Source: Pseudomonadota bacterium
GTDB lineage: Bacteria > Pseudomonadota > Alphaproteobacteria > Rhizobiales > Beijerinckiaceae
Direction: 5' to 3'
Assembly (NCBI GenBank): GCA_021812505.1
Contig: JAKANG010000141.1
Location: 1 to 5,510 of the forward strand
Length of the DNA stretch: 5,510 nucleotides
Shown: one piece after another, positions 1 through 5,130 of the stretch
How positions within the stretch are numbered: the stretch's first letter is position 1
How the letters are laid out: each line of letters starts with the position of its first letter
Notes under the pieces: generated by a model
Databases searched by the model: none
Seen by the model: only the letters and a program-made list of their open reading frames with translations
What the model was told of the DNA's origin: nothing
Made by a program: the position numbers and the translations under genes

Positions 1-1275
1 CATGGCGACGTCATTGGGATGATCGTCGAAATGGACGTCGGCGACTGGCAGGCCGAACTTGTCCTTGACCGTCGGGCTGAGGGTGACGCGATTGCTTTCC
101 TGCGGCATGTCCTCGCCGACGATCCACATGCCGGCCATGTTCGGATAATCGTCCATGGCGCTGGTGAAGGAGCGGCCCCAGGCGCCCGGATCGAGAAAGG
201 CCGCCATGAAGGGAATGCCGAGCGAAAGCGTCTCGAACTCATAACCGCCGACGAAGCCGCGGCCCGGATCGTTGCGCGCCTCGTCGCGGATGATCCCGGC
301 CATGGTCGTGCCGCGATACATGTGCACCGGCTTTTCGAACACGCCATAGACCGAGCCGGTGACATGGCGCATGTAATTGCGGCCCACCTGGCCGGAGGAA
401 TTGCCGAGGCCGTCGGGATATTTCGACGAGGCGGAATTGAGGAGCAGGCGCGGGCTTTCGATGGAATTGCCGGCGACGCAGACGATCCGCGCCTTCTGGC
501 GCTGCCGGGCTCCGTCCTTGTCGACATAGACGACGGCGTTGACCTTGCCGGAATCGTCGTGCTCGACCCGCAGCACCCGCGACTCGGGGCGGACTTCCAT
601 GTGGCCGGTCGTCTCGCCCTTGGGAATTTCGGTATAGAGCGTGGACCATTTCGCGCCCCATTTGCAGCCCTGGAAGCAGAAACCGGTCTGCTGGCAGGAA
701 TTGCGGTTGTCGCGCGGAACCGAATTGATCGCCATATGCCCAGTGTTGCATTCCTTGTAGCCGAGCTTGTCGGCGCCGGCCTTGAACACCTTGAAATTAT
801 TGTTGCCGGGCAGGCCGGGGAGGCCGTTGGTGCGCGTCACGCCCATCTTGTCCTCGGCGCGGGCGTAGAAGGGCTCCATCTCCTCCAGCGTCAGCGGCCA
901 GTCGTGCAGATTGGCGCCCTCGACCTTGCCATAGGTCGTGAGCGCCTTGAATTCATGGGGCTGGAAACGCAGCGACGCGCCGGCCCAATGGGTGGTGGTG
1001 CCGCCGACCGCCTTGACGATCCAGGCCGGAAGATTGGGGAAGTTCTTGGCGACCCGCCAGGTCCCCGAGGTCGTGCGCGCGTCGGTCCAGGCGAGCTGGG
1101 CGAAGCTCGCCCACTCGTCATTGATGAAATCCTCGATCGTATATCGCTTGCCCGCTTCGAGAATGACGACATTCACGCCCTTTTGCGCCAGTTCGTTGCC
1201 GAGCGTTCCGCCGCCGGCGCCGGAGCCGATGATGACGACGACATTGTCGTCGTTGAGGTCGAATTTTGCAGCCAT
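1..1275 (-). CDS. GMC-family FAD-dependent dehydrogenase large subunit (gluconate/glucose dehydrogenase type), 3' end cut by window edge
   Basis: The frame is open for 425 codons from ATG at 1275 to the window edge with no stop. It starts with a Rossmann FAD-binding fold: GSGAGGGTLG at residues 17-26 (G17, G19, G22), then the strand VVILEAG with E40, the usual ribose-binding acid. GGTTTHWAG (91-99) and CVAGNSIESPRLLLNS (266-281) are typical GMC FAD-domain segments. C194, C200 and C204 form a C-x5-C-x3-C triad like the one that I recall binds a 3Fe-4S cluster in bacterial FAD glucose dehydrogenase. Family members are usually about 520-590 residues, so the C-terminal domain with the catalytic His is mostly missing here. 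The N terminus has no signal peptide; export probably depends on the Tat-bearing subunit encoded 24 bases upstream, as in known complexes of this type. The start is supported by a GGGAGAGGA ribosome site just before the ATG. The likely role is periplasmic oxidation of a sugar, sugar acid or alcohol, passing electrons to a cytochrome c; the substrate cannot be told. A cytochrome gene could follow beyond the left edge. Confidence 0.93.
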   Translation of the reverse strand, partial: MAAKFDLNDDNVVVIIGSGAGGGTLGNELAQKGVNVVILEAGKRYTIEDFINDEWASFAQLAWTDARTTSGTWRVAKNFPNLPAWIVKAVGGTTTHWAGASLRFQPHEFKALTTYGKVEGANLHDWPLTLEEMEPFYARAEDKMGVTRTNGLPGLPGNNNFKVFKAGADKLGYKECNTGHMAINSVPRDNRNSCQQTGFCFQGCKWGAKWSTLYTEIPKGETTGHMEVRPESRVLRVEHDDSGKVNAVVYVDKDGARQRQKARIVCVAGNSIESPRLLLNSASSKYPDGLGNSSGQVGRNYMRHVTGSVYGVFEKPVHMYRGTTMAGIIRDEARNDPGRGFVGGYEFETLSLGIPFMAAFLDPGAWGRSFTSAMDDYPNMAGMWIVGEDMPQESNRVTLSPTVKDKFGLPVADVHFDDHPNDVAM

Positions 1276-1299
1276 TGTCCTCTCCCGAATTCGTGTCGT

Positions 1300-1848
1300 T
1301 CACAGCCAGTCGAGGTCGTCGAAGCCGCGATGGATGTAGCCGCCCTTGGAAAAGGACTCGCCCTCGTAGCCGAAGATCGGCCAGATCTCCTGTTGGTTGT
1401 AGAGAGACACGACAAGCGTCGAGCGCACCGCCTCGAACATCGGCTGGTCCGAGATCTTGTGCAGGAGGGCGACGCGATCGGCCTCCCAGGCGGTTCCGAC
1501 ATAGCCGCCCGGCCCCGCCAAGGCGTTGAGCGCGGCCACGCCCTTTTCGAACATGTCTTTCTGCGCCGGATCGGCCGCCGCCTTCTCGTCGAAGGGCTTT
1601 GCCGCGATCGCGTAATAGCGGTCGGCGAGGCGGTCGTGCGGATAGATGTCGCGCGACATCAGGATCAGGGTTTTCATGGTTTCGGGCTGCAATCCCTTGA
1701 CCTCGAGCCCCCAGGCTTCGGTGGCGCTGATCAGCGCGCCGCCTGAACTGACCGCGACCGCCGCGGCGAAGGCGATTTCCGACGACCGCCTCAGAAACAG
1801 ACGTCGACCAGGTGAATGAGGCGCGTGGGCGCCGTGGTGTCCGAGCAT
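1300..1848 (-). CDS. Gluconate 2-dehydrogenase subunit 3 family protein with Tat signal
   Basis: This 182-residue protein is the small partner subunit of GMC-type membrane or periplasmic dehydrogenases. The N terminus has a twin-arginine motif, GRRLFLR at residues 14-20 (R15, R16), followed by an Ala-rich hydrophobic stretch at about 25-42, a Tat export signal. The mature part has segments typical of the family: SRDIYPHDRLADRYYA (65-80), and a C-terminal block with YNQQEIWPIFGYEGES (150-165), GGYIHRGF (169-176) and the terminal DLDWL. In characterised FAD glucose dehydrogenases the small subunit works as a 'hitch-hiker' chaperone that carries the folded flavoprotein through the Tat pore; I infer the same here because the flavoprotein gene follows directly and lacks a signal. 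The ATG at 1848 is preceded by AAGGGAG at good spacing. The stop is TGA at 1302-1300. It is almost certainly co-transcribed with the flavoprotein gene. The true substrate of the complex is not shown by this subunit, and 'gluconate' is only the family name. Confidence 0.9.
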   Translation of the reverse strand: MLGHHGAHAPHSPGRRLFLRRSSEIAFAAAVAVSSGGALISATEAWGLEVKGLQPETMKTLILMSRDIYPHDRLADRYYAIAAKPFDEKAAADPAQKDMFEKGVAALNALAGPGGYVGTAWEADRVALLHKISDQPMFEAVRSTLVVSLYNQQEIWPIFGYEGESFSKGGYIHRGFDDLDWL

Positions 1849-1879
1849 GAGCTTCTCCCTTGAGCTTTTCTGGTGTTCA

Positions 1880-1915
1880 GCGCGCCGCGGCCCGTTCGGG
1901 GCTTCTGCGGCGCGC
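1880..1915 (-). repeat. Nested GC-rich inverted repeat between gloA and the dehydrogenase pair
   Basis: Arms 1880-1888 (GCGCGCCGC) and 1907-1915 (GCGGCGCGC) are perfectly complementary over 9 bases. The 18-base loop contains a second small stem, CCCG/CGGG at 1891-1894 and 1897-1900. In minus-strand RNA it lies after the gloA stop and about 30 bases before the start of the Tat-subunit gene. There is no T run after it on the minus strand, so it is not a classical intrinsic terminator. It could slow polymerase, stabilise the gloA mRNA end, or partly uncouple gloA from the dehydrogenase genes. The pairing is seen directly; the role is inference. Confidence 0.45.
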
Positions 1916-1926
1916 GCAAGCCTGCG

Positions 1927-2322
1927 TTATCGATAATGGCCGTGACGCTGCAGCACCTCGTATTTGTAGCCGTCCGGGTCCTGGACGAAGAAAAAGCGCG
2001 CGATCAGGCTCCCGTCCGGCGCGAATTCCTTGATGTCGAGCGGATTGAGGCCAAGGCTCTGAAAACGGGCGTGCTCCGCCGCGAGGTCGTCCACGACGAA
2101 GGCGATATGGCCATAGGCCTCGCCCTGCGCGTAAGGTTCGGCGCGGCCCTTGTTGACCGTCAGCTCGATTTCGAAATCGGCTTCCGGATTGCGCAGGTAG
2201 ATCAGGGTGAAGCCGGGAAAGTCCAGCCGGCTGGACACTTTCAGCCCGAAGGCCTTGTCATAGAAATCGAGCGACCGCTGTTCGTCGAGAACGCGGATCA
2301 TGGCGTGAATCGCCTTCGCCAT
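1927..2322 (-). CDS. gloA: Lactoylglutathione lyase (glyoxalase I), VOC superfamily
   Basis: This enzyme would isomerise the hemithioacetal of methylglyoxal and glutathione to S-lactoylglutathione, the first step of cytosolic methylglyoxal detoxification. The 131-residue product matches the size of the compact bacterial enzyme (E. coli GloA is 135). It has the two beta-alpha-beta-beta-beta modules of the vicinal oxygen chelate fold: AIHAMIRVLDEQRSLDFY at 4-21 and YGHIAFVVDD at 70-79 open them, and DPDGYKYEVLQ (115-125) closes the second. All four metal ligands expected from E. coli GloA can be placed: H6, E53 (in FEIELT), H72 (in YGHIAF) and E122 (in YKYEV). It lacks the extra loops of Zn-type enzymes, which suggests the Ni/Co-type class; that is inference. 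ATG at 2322 is preceded by AGGAAAGG a little farther out than ideal. The stop is TAA at 1929-1927. An upstream hairpin probably ends the previous transcript, so it may have its own promoter, which I could not identify. A related VOC enzyme with another substrate remains possible. Confidence 0.88.
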   Translation of the reverse strand: MAKAIHAMIRVLDEQRSLDFYDKAFGLKVSSRLDFPGFTLIYLRNPEADFEIELTVNKGRAEPYAQGEAYGHIAFVVDDLAAEHARFQSLGLNPLDIKEFAPDGSLIARFFFVQDPDGYKYEVLQRHGHYR

Positions 2323-2356
2323 CTTCTGCCTTTCCTGCTTGTCGCGCGATGCGCAT

Positions 2357-2391
2357 GCGGAAGAAAGACTAGCCGCAGACCGAAGCCGCGG
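2357..2391 (-). terminator. Probable intrinsic terminator of the ribbon-helix-helix gene
   Basis: Read on the minus strand, bases 2391 to 2373 can fold into a GC-rich stem, CCGCGG pairing with CTGCGG through one G-U pair. A further C-G pair then closes a UUCG tetraloop, with one bulged U. It begins 35 bases after the TGA of the ribbon-helix-helix gene and is followed by CTAGTCTTTCTTCC, a pyrimidine-rich tail rather than a pure T run. The C(UUCG)G loop is a known exceptionally stable tetraloop common in bacterial terminators. The interrupted U tract keeps confidence moderate. Confidence 0.5.
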
Positions 2392-2425
2392 GTGGTATTC
2401 CGATGTTACGTCCGGTCAGAATTTG

Positions 2426-2719
2426 TCAGGCGACCCGCCGCCGCTCCAGCGCCGCTTCCGGCCCGTTCTCCAGGGCGACGACGCAGATGCAGCGCAGATG
2501 GGAGGTGAAATTCGCCACCTCGCCCCACAGATTGAGAACCTCGCCATGCAGGGTCGAGATGAAGCGCGGCACGCTCATGTCCTGCTGGCGGGCGATCTGT
2601 TCGAGAAGGCGCCAGAATATCTTTTCAAGCCGAATGCTGGTCGACTGGCCGTTCAACCGGATCGAGCGCGTCTCGAAGGCGTAGGAGTCCGGGTGCTGAC
2701 TGGCGAAGAAATGGCACAT
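2426..2719 (-). CDS. Ribbon-helix-helix domain protein (RHH_4-like), 97 aa
   Basis: This is a small probable DNA-binding protein resembling the alphaproteobacterial single-domain family Pfam calls RHH_4. The recognisable core runs from MCHFFASQHPDSY (1-13) through TRSIRLNGQSTSIRLE (17-32) to FWRLLEQIARQQ (35-46) and ISTLHGEVLN (54-63), ending in VANFTSHLRCICVVAL (68-83). TSIRLE fits the beta strand that pairs in the dimer and contacts the DNA major groove; two helices follow. The last 14 residues are charged and probably disordered. The frame is open upstream to an ATG at 2857, but the start chosen is 2719. There GGGAGG (2730-2725) sits five bases before the ATG and the protein begins exactly at the family's usual M-C-x-x-F. 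The upstream candidates at 2746 and 2857 have no comparable ribosome site. The stop is TGA at 2428-2426. Target operators are unknown; self-regulation is a common habit of such proteins but is not shown here. Confidence 0.82.
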   Translation of the reverse strand: MCHFFASQHPDSYAFETRSIRLNGQSTSIRLEKIFWRLLEQIARQQDMSVPRFISTLHGEVLNLWGEVANFTSHLRCICVVALENGPEAALERRRVA

Positions 2720-2724
2720 CTTTT

Positions 2725-2730
2725 CCTCCC
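2725..2730 (-). promoter_or_regulatory. Strong ribosome binding site fixing the start of the ribbon-helix-helix gene
   Basis: On the minus strand GGGAGG is followed by AAAAG and then the ATG at 2719, close to ideal Shine-Dalgarno sequence and spacing. It decides between the 97-residue start and longer in-frame alternatives, none of which has such a site. Confidence 0.75.
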
Positions 2731-2732
2731 GT

Positions 2733-2753
2733 TCGGCGGCCGACATTTTTTTT
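2733..2753 (+). terminator. Short hairpin followed by eight Ts, facing the plus strand
   Basis: On the plus strand TCGG (2733-2736) and CCGA (2740-2743) can pair around a CGG loop. CA and then eight consecutive Ts (2746-2753) follow. The stem is short (4 bp), so it would be a weak terminator. No plus-strand gene ends here; on the minus strand the same bases form an A-rich leader in front of the ribbon-helix-helix ribosome site. It may simply be an A-rich, unstructured leader, with the terminator look being accidental. Confidence 0.25.
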
Positions 2754-2769
2754 AGTTTTCGGCTCCGGT

Positions 2770-2800
2770 CGTCGCGCCAGAATGGCGCGACGCCGTTTTT
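2770..2800 (+). terminator. Perfect 10-bp hairpin with T tract on the plus strand; also a leader hairpin of the minus-strand gene
   Basis: CGTCGCGCCA (2770-2779) and TGGCGCGACG (2783-2792) are perfectly complementary, with a GAA loop on the plus strand. CCG and TTTTT (2796-2800) follow on that strand, the layout of an intrinsic terminator. On the minus strand, where the adjacent genes lie, the hairpin sits between the panB stop and the ribbon-helix-helix start and is not followed by Ts. There it would be a leader structure, an RNA-stability element at the end of panB mRNA, or a protein-binding palindrome. The repeat itself is certain; its role is not. Confidence 0.45.
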
Positions 2801-2808
2801 CCTTGTCC

Positions 2809-2836
2809 AGATTAGCCGTCTTCCACGCCCTTGCAA
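2809..2836 (-). promoter_or_regulatory. Candidate sigma-70-type promoter for the ribbon-helix-helix gene
   Basis: On the minus strand TTGCAA (2836-2831) and TAATCT (2814-2809) are separated by 16 bases. This is a partial match to -35 and -10 consensus (4 of 6 and 3 of 6). Transcription would start near 2802 and give a leader of about 83 bases containing the hairpin at 2792-2770 and the A-rich stretch. The position between panB and the next gene is suitable, but the match is weak and could be chance. Confidence 0.25.
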
Positions 2837-2920
2837 GAGAACTCGTTCCGCGCCCACGAAAGAAGCGGCGGCGAGGTCTTGTCATCGAAACGCGCGGTTC
2901 GGTCGAGCGGGCGGCTCCGC

Positions 2921-3748
2921 CTAAGATTGTCGTTCGAGGATTTCCGCCTCGAACTGGGCGAGAGCCTCGGCTGGCATGGCGGAGCAATTGGCCATGGTCG
3001 GGAAGGCGCCGGCGCGGACGTCCTGCAGATAGGCCGCCGCCGAGTTCCGCATGGCCGCGCCGACCTCCGCATAGCGGCGGTTGTGGCGGAAATTGCGCTC
3101 GGTGTAGCCGAGCACGTCCGGGAAGACGAGAACCTGACCGTCGGTGTGCGGCCCGGCGCCGATGCCGATCGTCGCCGCCTTGACGGCGCGCGTAATGGCG
3201 GCTGCGAGCTCCGCCGGCGCCAGTTCGATCACCAGCATGAAGACCCCCGCCTCGTCGAGAATCTTGGCGTCGGCGAAGATTTTCGAAGCTTCCTCGAAGG
3301 TCTTGCCGTGCACTCGCCTTTCGCAATGCTGCGGCTCATAGCCGAGGTGACCGCACACCGGAACGCCGGCCGCGGCGAGCACCTGGACGAGTTCCGGGTG
3401 GGCGCCTTCGAATTTCACCGCGTCGGCGCCGGCCTGCTGCAGATATTTGGCGCTGGCCACAGCCTGTTCCGGCGAGTCATAGGTCGCGAAGGGCAGGTCC
3501 GAGAGGATGAAGGCCTCCGGCGCGCCGCGCCGGACCGCCCTGGTGTGGTGAGCCATGTCCGCGAGCGTCACCTCGCGCTCGCTCGCATAGCCGAGAATGT
3601 TCACGCCTACGCTGTCGCCGACGAGGATCGCGTCAACCCGCGCCTCCTGCTGCGCCCGCGCCTGCGGGGCGTCATAGGCGGTCAGCATGGCGATCTTCTC
3701 GCCCAGACGCTTCATTTCTGCGAATCGGGAAATCATGCGCATTTTCAT
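2921..3748 (-). CDS. panB: 3-methyl-2-oxobutanoate hydroxymethyltransferase (ketopantoate hydroxymethyltransferase), divergent form
   Basis: PanB transfers a one-carbon unit from 5,10-methylenetetrahydrofolate to 2-oxoisovalerate to make ketopantoate, the first committed step of pantothenate and CoA synthesis, in the cytosol. The 275-residue product covers the whole TIM-barrel family (E. coli 264). Conserved blocks are LTAYDAPQA (22-30), VGDSVG (43-48), RRGAPEAF-LSDLPF (73-87), VKFEGAH (111-117), PVCGHLG (130-136), LVIELAP (172-178) and IGIGAGPHTDGQVLV (194-208). D45, D84 and E114 match the E. coli magnesium/substrate positions, K112 is kept, and E175 matches the catalytic base. The loop after GHLGYEPQ is unusual: the normal GGY+VQG+ stretch is replaced by a shorter sequence ending RRVHGKT, and the terminal E-H-S-F-like motif is absent. 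ATG at 3748 has AAGGG four bases upstream; later in-frame ATGs at 3742 and 3736 are weaker choices. The stop is TAG at 2923-2921. No panC is next to it. It could be a PanB paralogue with a shifted substrate. Confidence 0.85.
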   Translation of the reverse strand: MKMRMISRFAEMKRLGEKIAMLTAYDAPQARAQQEARVDAILVGDSVGVNILGYASEREVTLADMAHHTRAVRRGAPEAFILSDLPFATYDSPEQAVASAKYLQQAGADAVKFEGAHPELVQVLAAAGVPVCGHLGYEPQHCERRVHGKTFEEASKIFADAKILDEAGVFMLVIELAPAELAAAITRAVKAATIGIGAGPHTDGQVLVFPDVLGYTERNFRHNRRYAEVGAAMRNSAAAYLQDVRAGAFPTMANCSAMPAEALAQFEAEILERQS

Positions 3749-3922
3749 GTCGCCCTTATATCCTTTTTCGCGGACCGCGCGCGGCCCGATTCCACTGGCC
3801 TGAACGGCGATTATTGGTTAGGGAACAAAAGTTGGGCGGCTTCGAGGCGGGGCCGCCACGGAAAAGCCCGTATCTTGCGCGCATTTCCGACCGCCTCTTC
3901 GCCGCCATCCCGGATCGATTGA

Positions 3923-5020
3923 ATGCACCTGAGCGACCGGCTCGGAGACCGGAACAACCATTTCAACCTGTTGCGCGTGAGCGCCGCCCTGGTCGTGCTC
4001 CTGGCCCATAGTTACGTGCTGAAGGGCGCGGTCATGTGGTTCGACCTGCTCGTCCATGGCTATCCGTTGTCCTTCGGCGGCATGGCGGTCAACGCGTTTT
4101 TCGTCATCAGCGGCTTCCTCGTCACCGGCAGCCTTTTCCAGCGCCATGACATCAATCTCTATCTCTGGTCCCGCTGCCTGCGGATCTTCCCCGGTCTTTG
4201 GACGATGCTGATCGTCACCGTCTTCGGGTTCGGCCTCGCTCTCACGACCCTGCCCGCCGCCGACTACCTTGGCTCGCCCAAGACCCACGAATATTTCTGG
4301 CGCGGGGCCACTCTTTTCAATGGCGTGCGCTACTATCTCCCCGGCGTTTTCGAGAACAACGCCGCCGACGGCCAGTTCAACCGCTCGCTGTGGACGCTTC
4401 CGCTCGAACTGCGGATGTACGCCATCCTGGCGTTCGGCTGGATCGTGCTGGCGGCGGCGCCGACAATCCGCCTGGCCGCGTTCCGGATTCTCGCGCCGCT
4501 CGCCGCGGGCGCCGGCTTTCTCTCCATCGGCGTCGATTTCTGGCGGGAGGGACAGTTCAATCTGGGCGCGATGAACGCGGCCATGTTCGCGGCGGGCGCC
4601 ACGATCTTCCTCCATGCCGGGCGCATCAGGCTTTCGCGCCTGGCTCTCCCCGTGCTCGGCGCCGTCCTGCTCCTTGGCGCCATGTCGAAGCCGGCCCTGC
4701 TCTATGTCTACATGCCGGTCTTTCCGCTCTTCGTGCTGATTGCCGCCTATGCCCGGGGCGGACCGCCGCGCGCTTTCGAGCCCAAGGGCGATTATTCCTA
4801 TGGCGTCTATATCTACGCCTTTCCGATCCAGCAGACCCTGATCGCCCTCAAGCCTGACATTTCCCCGGAGCTTCTGACCATCCTCGCCATCGCCGTCGTC
4901 TTTCCCGTCGCCATGCTGTCCTGGCGCCTCGTCGAAAAGCCGGCGCTCGCCCGCAAGAGCGCCTTCGCCGCCGCGACCCGGAACGCGTTTGGCTCCCTCA
5001 AGGCGCGTTTCGCCGCCTGA
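3923..5020 (+). CDS. Integral-membrane acyltransferase, family 3 (OafA/YrhL-like)
   Basis: These 365-residue proteins transfer acetyl or other acyl groups across the inner membrane onto surface sugars such as lipopolysaccharide, exopolysaccharide, Nod-factor-like or other glycans. Typical signs are the N-terminal helix FNLLRVSAALVVLLAHSY (14-31), with the family's Arg and His at R18 and H29, and VNAFFVISGFLV (56-67), then RCLRIFPG (84-91), the usual cytoplasmic turn. SLWTLPLELRMY (155-166) carries the conserved Glu (E162), and DYSYGVYIYAFPIQQ (290-304) and the closing WRLVEKP (334-340) match the family's end. About ten hydrophobic segments can be drawn by eye (roughly 17-36, 52-70, 90-110, 160-180, 183-203, 213-231, 238-254, 258-277, 292-309, 315-334). 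There is no extra SGNH domain. The stop is TGA. The ribosome site before the ATG is poor (CGGA eight bases away), so the start is less sure, though the first conserved motif begins only about 13 residues in. No glycan-synthesis genes flank it, so the acceptor is unknown. Confidence 0.85.
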   Translation: MHLSDRLGDRNNHFNLLRVSAALVVLLAHSYVLKGAVMWFDLLVHGYPLSFGGMAVNAFFVISGFLVTGSLFQRHDINLYLWSRCLRIFPGLWTMLIVTVFGFGLALTTLPAADYLGSPKTHEYFWRGATLFNGVRYYLPGVFENNAADGQFNRSLWTLPLELRMYAILAFGWIVLAAAPTIRLAAFRILAPLAAGAGFLSIGVDFWREGQFNLGAMNAAMFAAGATIFLHAGRIRLSRLALPVLGAVLLLGAMSKPALLYVYMPVFPLFVLIAAYARGGPPRAFEPKGDYSYGVYIYAFPIQQTLIALKPDISPELLTILAIAVVFPVAMLSWRLVEKPALARKSAFAAATRNAFGSLKARFAA

Positions 5021-5074
5021 ACGCCGGATTCGCTGGCCTGTCTTGTGAATTACGGCGATAAGCCGTGAAAGGCG

Positions 5075-5103
5075 TTGCGCCACGCGGCCAGGGCGCCCAA
5101 TTA
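5075..5103 (+). promoter_or_regulatory. Weak candidate promoter ahead of dnaG
   Basis: TTGCGC (5075-5080) is followed after 17 bases by CAATTA (5098-5103), part of a local AT-rich island in otherwise GC-rich DNA 28 bases before the dnaG start. The -10 match is poor. The 110-base gap between the acyltransferase stop and dnaG makes a promoter in this area likely, but its exact location is a guess. Confidence 0.2.
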
Positions 5104-5130
5104 ATTCTGAAAGCCGATTCACGGAAAAAC

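Noticed and set aside
19..1746. 575-codon plus-strand open frame
   Set aside because: It lies antisense to the flavoprotein and the Tat subunit, whose conserved motifs are clear on the minus strand. The plus-strand product is low-complexity (rich in Ala, Gly, Arg, Asp, His) with no recognisable domain, as expected opposite a GC-rich gene.
2720..2857. Longer N terminus for the ribbon-helix-helix protein (starts at 2857 or 2746)
   Set aside because: The added residues are not family-like, those starts have no good ribosome site, and GGGAGG sits ideally before the ATG at 2719.
2910..2921. GGCGG/CCGCC palindrome at the panB stop as a terminator
   Set aside because: The stem is too short with a two-base loop, overlaps the stop codon, and has no T tract on the minus strand.
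2831..3922. 363-codon plus-strand open frame opposite panB
   Set aside because: It is the mirror of the panB gene; the panB catalytic and metal motifs on the minus strand settle which strand codes.
3749..3922. Shared promoter region between panB and the acyltransferase
   Set aside because: Promoters for both genes must be near here, but no -35/-10 pair with acceptable match and spacing could be found on either strand, so none is annotated. GC palindromes around 3769-3784 are ordinary for this composition.
5052..5066. Small hairpin after the acyltransferase (ACGGC / GCCGT)
   Set aside because: It has only five base pairs and is followed by GAAAGG rather than Ts, so it is not supportable as a terminator.
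3818..5122. 434-codon minus-strand open frame
   Set aside because: It is antisense to the membrane acyltransferase. The predicted protein is a charged, repetitive Arg/Glu/Asp/Gly-rich sequence without any family motif.
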